A DNA stretch of 64,000 nucleotides from Pseudomonas putida (GTDB lineage: Bacteria > Pseudomonadota > Gammaproteobacteria > Pseudomonadales > Pseudomonadaceae). Shown in pieces: positions 47,495-57,267 of this stretch. The stretch's first letter is position 1. Every line of letters starts with the position of its first letter. The stretch lies in NCBI RefSeq assembly GCF_004357765.1, contig NZ_SMTE01000002.1, forward strand, positions 372,001 through 436,000, given 5' to 3'. A model generated the notes under the pieces. It did no database searches and was not told the origin of the DNA. It saw only the letters and a list, made by a program, of their open reading frames with translations. The position numbers and the translations under genes are program-made.

Positions 47495-48487
47495 ATGCCC
47501 AGTCTTACCGCCAGCTTCCGCCCGGCCACCGGCCTGTCCAATCCTCACCTGCAGACCCTGTGGGGACCGTTGTGGCGCAAGCTGCCGACGCTCGAACGCA
47601 ACCGCGAGCGCCTATGGCTGGCCGATGGCGACTTCCTCGACCTGGACTGGCATGGGCCGCATCAGCCCGGCTCGCCCTTGGTGATGATCCTGCATGGTCT
47701 CACCGGCTCTTCCCATTCGCCCTATGTCAAAGGCTTGCAGCAATCGCTGCAGGCCCGCGGCTGGGCGAGTGTGGCTGTGAACTGGCGCGGCTGTTCGGGT
47801 GAACCGAACCTGTTACCACGCAGCTATCACTCTGGCGCCAGCGAAGACCTGGCCGAAGTCGTCGCCCACCTGCAAGCCCAGCGGCCCATGGCCCCACTGT
47901 ATGCCGTGGGCTATTCGCTGGGCGGCAACGTGCTGCTCAAGTACCTGGGTGAAAGCGGTACGGCCAGCGGGTTGGAGGCGGCCGTGGCGGTGTCGGTGCC
48001 GTTTCGCCTGGATCTATGCGCCGACCGCATTGGCCAGGGCTTTTCCAAGGTCTACCAGGCACATTTCATGCGAGAAATGCTTGCTTATGTGCAGGTCAAG
48101 CAGCGTCACTTCCGTGACCAGGGGCACCACGAACGGCTGGCCACCCTGGACCGCCTTGGACCCTTGCGCAACCTGCGGACGTTCTGGGATTTCGACGGCA
48201 AGGTGACAGCCCCGCTCAATGGTTTCGCCGATGCCCAGGACTACTATCGCCGCTCGTCGAGCCGCTATTTCCTGGGGCAGAACCGCACACCGACACTGAT
48301 CATTCAATCCGCCGACGACCCTTTCGTTTCCAGCCACAGCCTGCCAACGACCAACGAACTGGCGCCAAGGACGCAGCTAGAGTTGCATGCGCGCGGCGGC
48401 CACGTGGGCTTCGTCGAGGGCAGCCTGCGCAATCCGAGCTATTACCTGGAGCGGCGAATTCCGCAGTGGCTGGTCGAAGGCAGTTAA
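47495..48487 (+). CDS. YheT-like alpha/beta hydrolase
   Basis: 330 residues. The family opening NPHLQTLWGPLWRK is followed by the oxyanion motif LHGLTGSSHSPY, the NWRGCSGEPN region, nucleophile Ser in VGYSLGGNVLLKYLG, then an acid region QSADDPF and His in ARGGHVGFVEG. The UPF0017/AB-hydrolase-4 family acts on lipid or short ester substrates, true substrate unknown. It converges with the sulfurtransferase. Confidence 0.9.
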   Translation: MPSLTASFRPATGLSNPHLQTLWGPLWRKLPTLERNRERLWLADGDFLDLDWHGPHQPGSPLVMILHGLTGSSHSPYVKGLQQSLQARGWASVAVNWRGCSGEPNLLPRSYHSGASEDLAEVVAHLQAQRPMAPLYAVGYSLGGNVLLKYLGESGTASGLEAAVAVSVPFRLDLCADRIGQGFSKVYQAHFMREMLAYVQVKQRHFRDQGHHERLATLDRLGPLRNLRTFWDFDGKVTAPLNGFADAQDYYRRSSSRYFLGQNRTPTLIIQSADDPFVSSHSLPTTNELAPRTQLELHARGGHVGFVEGSLRNPSYYLERRIPQWLVEGS

Positions 48488-48502
48488 ACCCTTCAGCCTG
48501 GG

Positions 48503-49357
48503 CTACTCTCCAATGGCCACGCCATGCTGCGGATCATTGATCCACTCGCTCCACGACCCGGCATACAGCCGGCCCAGCGGGTAGCCTGCCAGTGCCAAGG
48601 CGAACAGGTTGTGGCACGCCGTCACCCCGGACCCGCAGTACGCCACCAGCTGCTCGGGCGCACGCCCGGCCAATAGCTGGGCAAAGCGCTGCTTGAGCGC
48701 TTCTGGCGCCAGGAAGCGCCCATCCGAACCGAGATTGTCGGTGAATGTCGCGCATTGGGCGCCGGGAATGTGTCCTGCCACTGGATCGATGGGCTCCACC
48801 TCGCCGCGAAAACGTGGCAACGCCCGCGCATCGACCAGGGTCAACTCGGCGCTGCCCAGGCGCTTGGCCAAGTGCTCCGCATCGATCAACAGCCTGGGGT
48901 CCGGCTCGCCCTCGAAGCTACCCTCGCGTTTGGCCGGCGGATCCAGGCTCAGCGGCAGATGGGCAGCGTGCCAGGCCTTGAGACCTCCATCGAGGATCGC
49001 CACACCGCTGCGCTTGCCCAGCCAGACCAGCAACCACCAGGCACGGGCAGCGAAAGCGCCGGGGCCATCGTCGTACAGCACCACCTCACTGTCGTCGTCC
49101 ACACCCCATTCGCGCAGGCGTTCGACCAGTCGGCGCGCATCCGGCAGCGGATGGCGGCCGGTCCTGCCCTTGCTCACCGGGCCGCTCAGGTCACGTTCCA
49201 GGTCGGCGAAATGCGCCCCGGCGATGTGCCCCTCGGCATAGCTGCGCTGGCCGTAGTCGGCATCCTCCAGGGCAAAACGACAATCGAGGATCACCAGCTT
49301 GGGCGAGTCCAGACGCTCGGCCAGCTGTTGCGGGGTGATCAATTGCGCAAGGGGCAT
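48503..49357 (-). CDS. sseA: 3-mercaptopyruvate/thiosulfate sulfurtransferase (two rhodanese domains)
   Basis: 284 residues from the ATG at 49355-49357 with AGGAG 7 nt upstream. An inactive N-terminal rhodanese domain (VILDCRFALEDADYG) is followed by a catalytic one, with persulfide-forming Cys in VAYCGSGVTACHN. The loop CGSGVT is the mercaptopyruvate type rather than the CRKGVT of thiosulfate enzymes. It moves sulfane sulfur to thiols or cyanide. It lies 35 nt downstream of the TetR gene. Confidence 0.9.
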   Translation of the reverse strand: MPLAQLITPQQLAERLDSPKLVILDCRFALEDADYGQRSYAEGHIAGAHFADLERDLSGPVSKGRTGRHPLPDARRLVERLREWGVDDDSEVVLYDDGPGAFAARAWWLLVWLGKRSGVAILDGGLKAWHAAHLPLSLDPPAKREGSFEGEPDPRLLIDAEHLAKRLGSAELTLVDARALPRFRGEVEPIDPVAGHIPGAQCATFTDNLGSDGRFLAPEALKQRFAQLLAGRAPEQLVAYCGSGVTACHNLFALALAGYPLGRLYAGSWSEWINDPQHGVAIGE

Positions 49358-49392
49358 GACAGTCTCCTGATCGATGGCACGGTGACCCTGGC

Positions 49393-50058
49393 CTAGTGCT
49401 CCAGGGCCTGATTGAACGGAACGTGGAATTCTTCGCAGAGCGTTTCCACGGCACCGCGGGCATTGGCGGTGACGAAGCCGAGCTCCAGCACCAATACCTG
49501 ATAGACACCGCGCTTGAAGGCTTCTTCCCCCAAGTGCGCCGAATGCTCGCGGGTGGTGCTGAGAAAACGTACCCATGAGGTCAGGACGATCCAGGCATTG
49601 ATGGTCAGCGACTCGATCTGCGCCGGCTCCATGGCCAGGATCCCGGCCTCGACGAAACCACGGTAGATCGCCTGGCCCTGGCGCAGGCAGCGCTCGGAAA
49701 AACGCCGATAACGGGCAGCCAGCTCGGGGTCGCTGTCGAGCAGATGTTCCAGGTCGCGGTGCAGGAAACGGTAGTTCCACATCGCCGCGAGCAACGCCTT
49801 GAGGTAGAAACGCTTGTCCTCGACAGTGGCCGCGCGCCCCTGCGGCGGACGCAGAAAGCTGTCCACCAGCGCTTCGTACTGGCTGAACAGCAAGGCGATG
49901 ATCGCCTGCTTGTTGGGGAAGTGGTAGTACAGGTTGCCGGGCGACATTTCCAGGTGCGCGGCGATGTGATTGGTGGTGACGCTCCGCTCGCCCTGCTGGT
50001 TGAACAGCTCCAGGCTGTTGTGCACGATGCGCTCGCGGGTCTTCATGCGCGGGGCCAT
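49393..50058 (-). CDS. TetR-family transcriptional regulator
   Basis: 221 residues from the ATG at 50056-50058 (MAPRMKTRERIVHNSLELF), with GGGAG upstream. N-terminal HTH: TTNHIAAHLEMSPGNLYYHFPNKQAI. The ligand domain is unassigned and rich in Arg/aromatic residues. It is divergent from the aldehyde dehydrogenase operon across 153 nt that contain a TAGAG-N6-CTCTA palindrome, so local repression of that operon and itself is likely (inference). Confidence 0.9.
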   Translation of the reverse strand: MAPRMKTRERIVHNSLELFNQQGERSVTTNHIAAHLEMSPGNLYYHFPNKQAIIALLFSQYEALVDSFLRPPQGRAATVEDKRFYLKALLAAMWNYRFLHRDLEHLLDSDPELAARYRRFSERCLRQGQAIYRGFVEAGILAMEPAQIESLTINAWIVLTSWVRFLSTTREHSAHLGEEAFKRGVYQVLVLELGFVTANARGAVETLCEEFHVPFNQALEH

Positions 50059-50163
50059 GCTCAGCTCCCAATCTGCAGGCTCTCGATAATGCCGCCATAT
50101 TACGGTGTATCGCGCTGCTGATGCACCGTCGGGTTGCGTGAAAAAAAATCGCGCCAGGGTCAC

Positions 50164-50187
50164 TTTTAGAGTATAGGCTCTAGAAAA
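50164..50187. promoter_or_regulatory. Candidate TetR operator ahead of the aldehyde dehydrogenase gene
   Basis: TTTTAGAG (50164-50171), TATAGG, CTCTAGAAAA (50178-50187) form an imperfect palindrome with a TAGAG-N6-CTCTA core, ending 24 nt before the GTG start. The centre TATAGG could be a -10 box. Position and symmetry fit a repressor site. Confidence 0.5.
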
Positions 50188-50211
50188 AACCAGCCGAGAC
50201 GGGACACCGCC

Positions 50212-51642
50212 GTGACCTCGCCCATCGCCCTGACTGCTGTGCCATCGGACACCGACCTGGCGTGGACGTTCGCCACCCAACGCCAGGCCTTCGCCGGCAA
50301 TCCCATGCCCCCTGCGGCGCAGCGCCGACAATGGCTGAAAAGCCTGCGGGCAGCACTGCTGGCAGAGCAACAGGCGTTGATCGCTGCCATCGACCAGGAC
50401 TTCGACGGCCGAAGCGCCGATGAGACCCTGTTGGCCGAGCTACTGCCCTCGGTGCAAGGCATCCGCCATGCCGAGCGCCACTTGCAACGCTGGATGCGCC
50501 CGGCCAGGCGAAGCGTCGGCCTGGCCTTCCAGCCGGCCAATGCCCGGGTGCTCTACCAGCCCCTGGGCGTAGTCGGCATCATCGTGCCCTGGAACTACCC
50601 GCTGTTTCTCGCCATCGGCCCGCTGACCTGCGCGCTGGCCGCTGGCAACCGGGTCATGCTCAAGCTCAGCGAGGCCACACCGGCCACAGCCCAGGCACTC
50701 AAGGCGCTGCTCGAGCGGGTGTTCCCGGCAGACCTGGTCAGCGTGGTGCTGGGCGAGATCGAGATCGGCCAGGCCTTCGCCAGGCTGCCGTTCGACCACT
50801 TGCTGTTCACTGGCGCCACCTCTATCGGACGCCAGGTCATGCTGGCCGCCGCGCAAAACCTCACGCCAGTGACCCTGGAACTGGGCGGCAAGTCTCCGGC
50901 CATCGTCTCGGCCAACGTGCCCTTGGCGACAGCCGCCGAGCGCATCGCCTTCGGCAAGACCCTCAATGCCGGCCAGACCTGCGTCGCCCCCGACTACGTC
51001 CTGGTGCCCCGAGCACGCCTGCAGGCGTTCAGCGAGGCCTACCGCGAGGCGGTGCACCGGTTGTACCCGCGCATCGCTGACAACAACGACTACAGCGCGA
51101 TCATCAACCCCAGGCAGTGGCAGCGCTTGCAGCACTTGTTGGACGATGCCCGCAGAAAAGGTGCCGAGGTCATCGACCTGTACCCTGGCGAGGCCCCCCA
51201 AGGCAGACGCCTGCCGCCCCATCTGCTGCTGGGGGTCAACGACGGCATGCAGGTGATGCAGGACGAGATCTTTGGCCCTTTGCTGCCGCTGGTGCCCTAC
51301 GACCACCTCGATGAGGCTCTGGACTATATCAACCAGCGCCCGCGCCCACTGGCGCTGTACTACTTCGGATACGATCGAGCCGAGCAACGCCGGGTGCTGC
51401 AGCACAGCCATTCCGGCGGCGTCTGCCTGAATGACACCCTACTGCACGTGGCTCAGGATGACCTGCCATTCGGTGGCATCGGCCCTTCCGGCATGGGTCA
51501 TTACCACGGTCACGATGGTTTCCTGACCTTCAGCAAGGCCAAGGCCGTGTTGGCCAAACAGCGCCTGAATGCCGCCCGGCTGATCTACCCGCCCTATGGC
51601 AAAGCGTTGCAGCGCCTGGTCTACAAGCTTTTCATCCGCTGA
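50212..51642 (+). CDS. Aldehyde dehydrogenase, coniferyl aldehyde dehydrogenase-like
   Basis: 476 residues from GTG 50212. It oxidises an aldehyde to the acid with NAD(P)+. ALDH motifs: VGIIVPWNYPLFLAIGPL, FTGATSIGRQVM, general-base Glu in TLELGGKSP and nucleophile Cys in NAGQTCVAPDYV, plus EIFGPLLPLV. The C-terminus ends in a basic hydrophobic tail (ALQRLVYKLFIR), as in membrane-associated class 3 ALDHs, which suits long-chain or aromatic substrates. First gene of a three-gene operon with a GMC dehydrogenase that would make its aldehyde. Confidence 0.88.
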   Translation: MTSPIALTAVPSDTDLAWTFATQRQAFAGNPMPPAAQRRQWLKSLRAALLAEQQALIAAIDQDFDGRSADETLLAELLPSVQGIRHAERHLQRWMRPARRSVGLAFQPANARVLYQPLGVVGIIVPWNYPLFLAIGPLTCALAAGNRVMLKLSEATPATAQALKALLERVFPADLVSVVLGEIEIGQAFARLPFDHLLFTGATSIGRQVMLAAAQNLTPVTLELGGKSPAIVSANVPLATAAERIAFGKTLNAGQTCVAPDYVLVPRARLQAFSEAYREAVHRLYPRIADNNDYSAIINPRQWQRLQHLLDDARRKGAEVIDLYPGEAPQGRRLPPHLLLGVNDGMQVMQDEIFGPLLPLVPYDHLDEALDYINQRPRPLALYYFGYDRAEQRRVLQHSHSGGVCLNDTLLHVAQDDLPFGGIGPSGMGHYHGHDGFLTFSKAKAVLAKQRLNAARLIYPPYGKALQRLVYKLFIR

Positions 51643-51652
51643 GGTCCGGGCC

Positions 51653-52138
51653 ATGCATCGTCGTGATCTGCTGCGTTTGAGCCTCGGTGCCAGTGTTTTC
51701 CTCGGCACCGCCAGCCTGCTCGGCTGCACCCAACAAACGCCTGCCAGCGGTTACCAGGCGCTGCGCGAAGACGACCTGCCCGTGCTGCTGGCGCTGATCC
51801 CAGTGGTCCTTGCTGGCACAGGCGCCAGCGACACGTTGGTCCTGCATAGCCTTGACCACACGTTGGCGGCGCTGTCGCCGGAAATGCTCAAGCTCACCCG
51901 ACAGCTGTTCGACGTGCTCAGCCTGCCCCTGACGCGAGGTCCGTTGACCGGTATCTGGGGCGCCTGGTCCGAGGCCAGTCCTGGGGAGGTCACGGCCTTC
52001 CTGCAACGCTGGCAGGACAGCTCGCTGAACCTGCTGCGCATGGGGCATGCCTCGCTGCTGCAACTGCTGTTGATGGCCTGGTACGAGCGCCCGGAAGCGT
52101 GGGCTGCCTGCGGCTATCCTGGGCCACCGAACATCTGA
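51653..52138 (+). CDS. Small Tat-type lipoprotein, probable subunit of the GMC dehydrogenase
   Basis: 161 residues. The N-terminus MHRRDLLRLSLGASVFLG carries a twin-arginine-like motif, then a lipobox LLGC (Cys 25 or so). The rest is helical (LPVLLALIPVVLAGTG). It resembles the small subunit 3 of gluconate-2-dehydrogenase-type complexes, which escorts the folded flavoprotein through Tat. GAGG lies ahead of the ATG; it is 10 nt after the ALDH gene and 25 nt before the GMC gene. Confidence 0.7.
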   Translation: MHRRDLLRLSLGASVFLGTASLLGCTQQTPASGYQALREDDLPVLLALIPVVLAGTGASDTLVLHSLDHTLAALSPEMLKLTRQLFDVLSLPLTRGPLTGIWGAWSEASPGEVTAFLQRWQDSSLNLLRMGHASLLQLLLMAWYERPEAWAACGYPGPPNI

Positions 52139-52163
52139 CCGACAACCCACAAGAGCATCGCAA

Positions 52164-53762
52164 ATGCCAGTGACCGACCCCTTTCGCCAAGGCCTGGAGC
52201 GCGGCTGGATCACCTACGACGGCTCGCGCCTGGAGCAGAACCTGAACCTGGAGGCCGATATCGCCGTGATCGGCAGCGGCGCTGGTGGCGCCACCAGCGC
52301 GCAGATGCTCAGTGCGGCGGGCTTCAAGGTGCTGTTGATCGAGGAAGGCCCGCTCAAGACCAGCAGCGACTTCCACCTGCTGGAGAACGAGGCCTACGCC
52401 AGCCTCTACCAGGAAGGCCTGGGCAGGATGAGCAAGGATGGCGCCATCACCATTCTGCAAGGCCGCGCCGTGGGCGGCACCACCCTGGTCAACTGGGCCT
52501 CGTGCTTTCGCACGCCAGCACCGACCCTGGCCCACTGGGCTGCGGCACACGGTGTGACCGGCCTGGACGCCGACGCCCTGCGCCCGTGGTTCGAGCGCAT
52601 GGAACAGGAACTGGGTATCACGCCGTGGGCCATGCCCCCCAATGCCAACAACGAAGTGCTGCGCCGCGGTTGCGAACAGCTCGGTTACCGCTGGGCGGTG
52701 ATCCCGCGTAACGTGCGTGGCTGCTGGAACCTCGGCTATTGCGGCATGGGCTGCCCGGTCAACGCCAAGCAGTCGATGCTGGTCACCCGAATCCCCGCCA
52801 CCCTCGAACAGGGTGGCGAACTGCTGTATCTGGCCCGTGCAGAGCGCTTCGAGCACGACGGCGAGCGCATCGCCCACCTCCATTGCCAGGCGCTGGACGC
52901 CCAAGGCGTTCAGCGTACCGGGCGCACCATCCGGATACGCGCCCGGCACTACATTCTGGCGGGCGGCGGCATCAACAGCCCCGCCCTGCTGATGCGCTCC
53001 GAGGCCCCCGACCCGCATGGACGCTTGGGTCGGCGGACTTTCCTGCACTTGGTCAACTTCAGTGCCGCGCGCTTCAGTGAACGCATCGACCCGTACTACG
53101 GTGCTCCGCAATCGATCTACAGCGACCATTTTCAGTGGGCGGCGGGCGTCACCGGGCCCGTCGGCTACAAACTGGAGGTACCGCCGCTGCATCCGGCCCT
53201 GGCCAGCACTCTGTTCGGCGGACATGGGGCCGACAACGCCCAGCGCATGGCCGAACTGCCGCACACCCACGTGATGCTGGCGCTGCTGCGTGATGGCTTC
53301 CACCCCGACAGCCCTGGCGGCAACGTGACGTTGCGCAGCGATGGCTCGCCGGTACTCGACTACCCGATCACCGACTACCTGCGCGATGGCCTGCGCCGGG
53401 CGTACCACAGCATGGCGCAGATCCAGTTCGCCGCTGGTGCCACCGAGGTCATGCCGCTGCACAGCGATGCCGGCCGGGCCAGCGAGCTGGCGCAGACACG
53501 TGGGATGATCGACCGCCTGCGCCTGGAGCCGTTTCGTACGCGTCTGGGCAGCGCCCACGTGATGGGTGGCTGCGCCATGGGCGAAGACCCGCGCCAGGCA
53601 GTCTGCGACAGCCTGGGCCGCCATCACCAACTGGAAAACCTGTCGATTCACGACGGCTCGCTATTCCCCACCAGCATCGGCGCCAACCCACAACTGTCGG
53701 TATATGCCATCAGTGCCAGACTCACCGATGCGCTTGCCCGCCGCCTGGCCAACGGCGCATGA
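52164..53762 (+). CDS. GMC-family oxidoreductase (FAD alcohol dehydrogenase)
   Basis: 532 residues. FAD motif IAVIGSGAGGATSAQML near residue 33, GGTTLVNWASCFRTP, and the C-terminal HVMGGCAMG and NPQLSVYAISARL typical of GMC enzymes. A cysteine cluster C187, C193, C197 (GCWNLGYCGMGCPVNAKQ) marks the long-chain alcohol oxidase/sorbose-type subgroup. It lacks a signal peptide, consistent with export as a complex with the preceding Tat lipoprotein. The product aldehyde would go to the ALDH of the same operon. Confidence 0.85.
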   Translation: MPVTDPFRQGLERGWITYDGSRLEQNLNLEADIAVIGSGAGGATSAQMLSAAGFKVLLIEEGPLKTSSDFHLLENEAYASLYQEGLGRMSKDGAITILQGRAVGGTTLVNWASCFRTPAPTLAHWAAAHGVTGLDADALRPWFERMEQELGITPWAMPPNANNEVLRRGCEQLGYRWAVIPRNVRGCWNLGYCGMGCPVNAKQSMLVTRIPATLEQGGELLYLARAERFEHDGERIAHLHCQALDAQGVQRTGRTIRIRARHYILAGGGINSPALLMRSEAPDPHGRLGRRTFLHLVNFSAARFSERIDPYYGAPQSIYSDHFQWAAGVTGPVGYKLEVPPLHPALASTLFGGHGADNAQRMAELPHTHVMLALLRDGFHPDSPGGNVTLRSDGSPVLDYPITDYLRDGLRRAYHSMAQIQFAAGATEVMPLHSDAGRASELAQTRGMIDRLRLEPFRTRLGSAHVMGGCAMGEDPRQAVCDSLGRHHQLENLSIHDGSLFPTSIGANPQLSVYAISARLTDALARRLANGA

Positions 53763-53787
53763 AGACGAACCCAGAGACTGTCCATAA

Positions 53788-54715
<928 letters not shown>

Positions 54716-54720
54716 TCACC

Positions 54721-54750
54721 GCCCCATCGCCGACAAGCCGGCGAAGGGGC
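54721..54750. repeat. REP-like hairpin between ferredoxin and mutM
   Basis: GCCCC-AT-CGCCG pairs with CGGCG-AA-GGGGC around a short loop. The first 18 nt (GCCCCATCGCCGACAAGC) recur on the other strand at 57174-57191, which marks a dispersed element. Position between converging genes suggests it also stops transcription. Confidence 0.65.
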
Positions 54751-54757
54751 GCCTGTA

Positions 54758-55570
54758 TCAGCGCTGGCAGCGCGGGCAGAACACACTGGCGCGCTGCCCG
54801 AGCTTCACCTCGCGCAAAGTCGTGCCGCATAGCTTGCAGGGCAAGCCACCGCGCCCGTAGACGAACAGTTCCTGCTGAAAGTATCCCGGCTGCCCATCCC
54901 CGCCGAGGAAATCGCGCAGGGTAGTACCGCCTTGCTCGATGGCTGCCGCCAGTACCCGCTTGATCTCGATGGCCAGCTTCAGGTAACGGGCTCGCGAGAT
55001 CCCGCCTGCCTCCCGGCGCGGATCGATGCCAGCGGCGAACAGCGCCTCGGTGGCGTAGATGTTGCCCACCCCCACCACCACTGCGTTGTCCATGATGAAC
55101 GGCTTGACCGCCATCGAACGCCCACGGGACAGCTGGAATAGCCGCTCGCCGTCGAACAGGTCGGTCAACGGCTCCGGGCCCAGGCGCAGCAACAGTTCGT
55201 GATTGAGCGGGTCGAGGCTCCACAGCATCGCACCGAACCGACGGGGGTCGGTATAGCGCAGCATCAGCCCCGATTCCAATTCGATGTCCACGTGCTCATG
55301 CTTGGCCGCGGGGAGCCCCACCTCGACCAGGCGCAGGTTGCCCGACATGCCCAGGTGACTGATCAACGTGCCGACCTCGGCGTTGATCAACAGGTACTTG
55401 GCCCGTCGCTGCACGGTGACGATACGCTGCCCGGACAAGCGCACATCCAGGTCCTCCGGGATCGGCCAGCGCAGGCGGCGGTCGCGCACCACCACACGGC
55501 TGACCCGTTGGCCCTCCAGATGCGGAGCGATACCGCGCCGGGTCGTCTCGACCTCTGGTAGTTCTGGCAT
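54758..55570 (-). CDS. mutM: Formamidopyrimidine-DNA glycosylase
   Basis: 270 residues. The mature N-terminus [12 protein letters not shown] supplies the Pro/Glu catalytic pair; the helix-two-turn-helix reads [17 protein letters not shown]; the C-terminal zinc finger has CKLCGTTL and CPRC. It removes 8-oxoguanine and ring-opened purines from DNA. It starts 3 nt past the stop of the HDOD gene, so the two are one transcript. Confidence 0.96.
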   Translation of the reverse strand: MPELPEVETTRRGIAPHLEGQRVSRVVVRDRRLRWPIPEDLDVRLSGQRIVTVQRRAKYLLINAEVGTLISHLGMSGNLRLVEVGLPAAKHEHVDIELESGLMLRYTDPRRFGAMLWSLDPLNHELLLRLGPEPLTDLFDGERLFQLSRGRSMAVKPFIMDNAVVVGVGNIYATEALFAAGIDPRREAGGISRARYLKLAIEIKRVLAAAIEQGGTTLRDFLGGDGQPGYFQQELFVYGRGGLPCKLCGTTLREVKLGQRASVFCPRCQR

Positions 55571-55573
55571 GCG

Positions 55574-56446
55574 TCAGTGCCCTCCCAGCTCGCGGATGTT
55601 CTGCTTGAGCTGCTCGAAGTCGTATTCCGACAGACCGATGTAGTCCAGTACCAGCGGGCCGACCGCTTGCCACTCGTGATCGACCGATTGATTGCCCAGC
55701 ACTCGATAGGAGGCGCAGATGTGCTCGGCCATCTTCAGGACCGCCAGCAGGTTCTTGAGCTGAGTCTGGGCGTTGCGCGAGGACTCTTCGCGGAACACCG
55801 CCAGGGCATTGTGGTGATTGGCGATCGCCGCACTGATGTGCTCCGGCAGGCGCCAGGACTTGGCGGTGAAGTAGCCGACCACCGAATGGTTGGTGTTGAA
55901 CACTCGATTCTCGGTGTCCACTACCCGGGTCCGCTCATCGGCCTTGGCGTAGGCATCCTCCAGCACCTCCATGTATTCCGGAAAGCGCTTGAGCATCAAC
56001 GGCACACCACAATCGTGGAACAGGCCGAGGGTGTAGGCCTCGTCCGCGGACTGAATGCCGGTACGCTTGGCCAGGGTCAGGCAAGTCATGGCCACGTCCT
56101 GGGCGGTGTCCCAGAAGCGATTGAGGGTAACGATGGTCTCGTCGCTCATCTCGCCCTTGATCGACTGGGCGTTGATCAGGTTGATGATCGAGCGGCTACC
56201 CAACAGGTTAACTGCACGCTGGATCGAGCCGATCTTGTTGGAAAGCCCGAAATGCGGCGAATTCACCAACTTGAGCAGGGCGCCGGCAAGGCCCGGATCC
56301 TGGGAGATCAGCTTGGCGATGGTCTCGAGGTCGGGGTCGGGCATGTATTGCTCGAACTGCAGGTCGACCATGATCTGCGGTTGCGGCGGGATGGTGATGC
56401 CTTGCAGGGCTTGCTGGATCTGCTCGGCGCTGAGTTCCTGGGACAT
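55574..56446 (-). CDS. HDOD-domain signalling protein
   Basis: 290 residues with a single HDOD domain (about 20-220): LISQDPGLAGALLKLVNSPHFGL, the IGSIQRAVNLLG segment, LFHDCGVPLML and IANHHNA. HDOD proteins are HD-related regulators, some tied to c-di-GMP and motility; this one has no receiver or GGDEF partner domain. Upstream of mutM. Confidence 0.85.
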   Translation of the reverse strand: MSQELSAEQIQQALQGITIPPQPQIMVDLQFEQYMPDPDLETIAKLISQDPGLAGALLKLVNSPHFGLSNKIGSIQRAVNLLGSRSIINLINAQSIKGEMSDETIVTLNRFWDTAQDVAMTCLTLAKRTGIQSADEAYTLGLFHDCGVPLMLKRFPEYMEVLEDAYAKADERTRVVDTENRVFNTNHSVVGYFTAKSWRLPEHISAAIANHHNALAVFREESSRNAQTQLKNLLAVLKMAEHICASYRVLGNQSVDHEWQAVGPLVLDYIGLSEYDFEQLKQNIRELGGH

Positions 56447-56600
56447 TAGTGCTTACTCGATGGGGACGGGCGATTCTAACCTCTGTCCAGCGCCTGACGC
56501 AGCAATCGGCAGCGCTGTAACCATTGGCGCATTGCGCAGGAACTTTGCCCTCGCAGCGCAGGCCTTCTGGTACAGCCCTACTGAAAAAGGAGTACCACCG

Positions 56601-57140
56601 ATGAGTACCGATTTGAACGGCAAGCGCGTCGCCTTCCTGGTAACCGATGGTTTCGAGCAGGTCGAGCTGACCGGCCCTCGCGATGCCCTGCAACAGTGCG
56701 GTGCGGTCGTGGATATCCTCAGCGACAAACAAGGCTCGGTGCGCGGCTGGAACCACGACAAACCGGCGGATGAATTTGCCGTCGACACGACGTTCGAAGC
56801 CGCCAACCTGGACTTGTACGATGCCCTGGTACTGCCAGGTGGTGTACAGAATTCCGACACCATTCGCCTGATCCCTGGTGCGCAAAAGCTGGTGAAAAGC
56901 CATGCCGCCGCAGGTCGACCACTGGCGGTGATCTGCCACGGCGGCTGGCTGCTGGTGTCTTGCGGGCTTGTCGAAGGCAAGCGCATGACCAGCTACAAGA
57001 CCCTGCAGGACGATATCCGCAATGCAGGGGGCAACTGGGTGGATGAAGAGGTGGTGGTCGACGGTAACCTGATCACCAGTCGCCAACCGGATGATATCCC
57101 CGCATTCAACGAAGCATTGATCAAGGCCCTGAAAGGCTGA
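56601..57140 (+). CDS. DJ-1/PfpI-family protein
   Basis: 179 residues from ATG 56601 with AAGGAG upstream. Class I glutamine amidotransferase-like fold. The nucleophile-elbow Cys is in AVICHGGWLLVSCGL, and the upstream glutamate is in TDGFEQVEL. Members act as general stress proteins, with deglycase or protease activities claimed for some. A REP-like hairpin follows. Confidence 0.9.
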   Translation: MSTDLNGKRVAFLVTDGFEQVELTGPRDALQQCGAVVDILSDKQGSVRGWNHDKPADEFAVDTTFEAANLDLYDALVLPGGVQNSDTIRLIPGAQKLVKSHAAAGRPLAVICHGGWLLVSCGLVEGKRMTSYKTLQDDIRNAGGNWVDEEVVVDGNLITSRQPDDIPAFNEALIKALKG

Positions 57141-57151
57141 TCCATCTCTGC

Positions 57152-57192
57152 GGTCCCATCGCTGCAGGCGCGAGCTTGTCGGCGATGGGGCC
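57152..57192. repeat. REP-like hairpin after the PfpI gene
   Basis: GGTCCCATCGC (57152-57162) pairs with GCGATGGGGCC (57182-57192) apart from one mismatch. Bases 57174-57191 repeat, in reverse, 18 nt of the element at 54721-54738, so both belong to one repeat family. Confidence 0.65.
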
Positions 57193-57267
57193 CAACACTT
57201 TGTCGAACCCCGCACCGCCCCAGGGACCAACACGCTATAATCCCGCTCTTTTTTCCGGAGCGACGTC

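Noticed and set aside
51990-53651. Open frame of 553 codons antisense to the GMC gene
   Set aside because: Antisense shadow; the GMC frame has FAD and C-terminal signatures.
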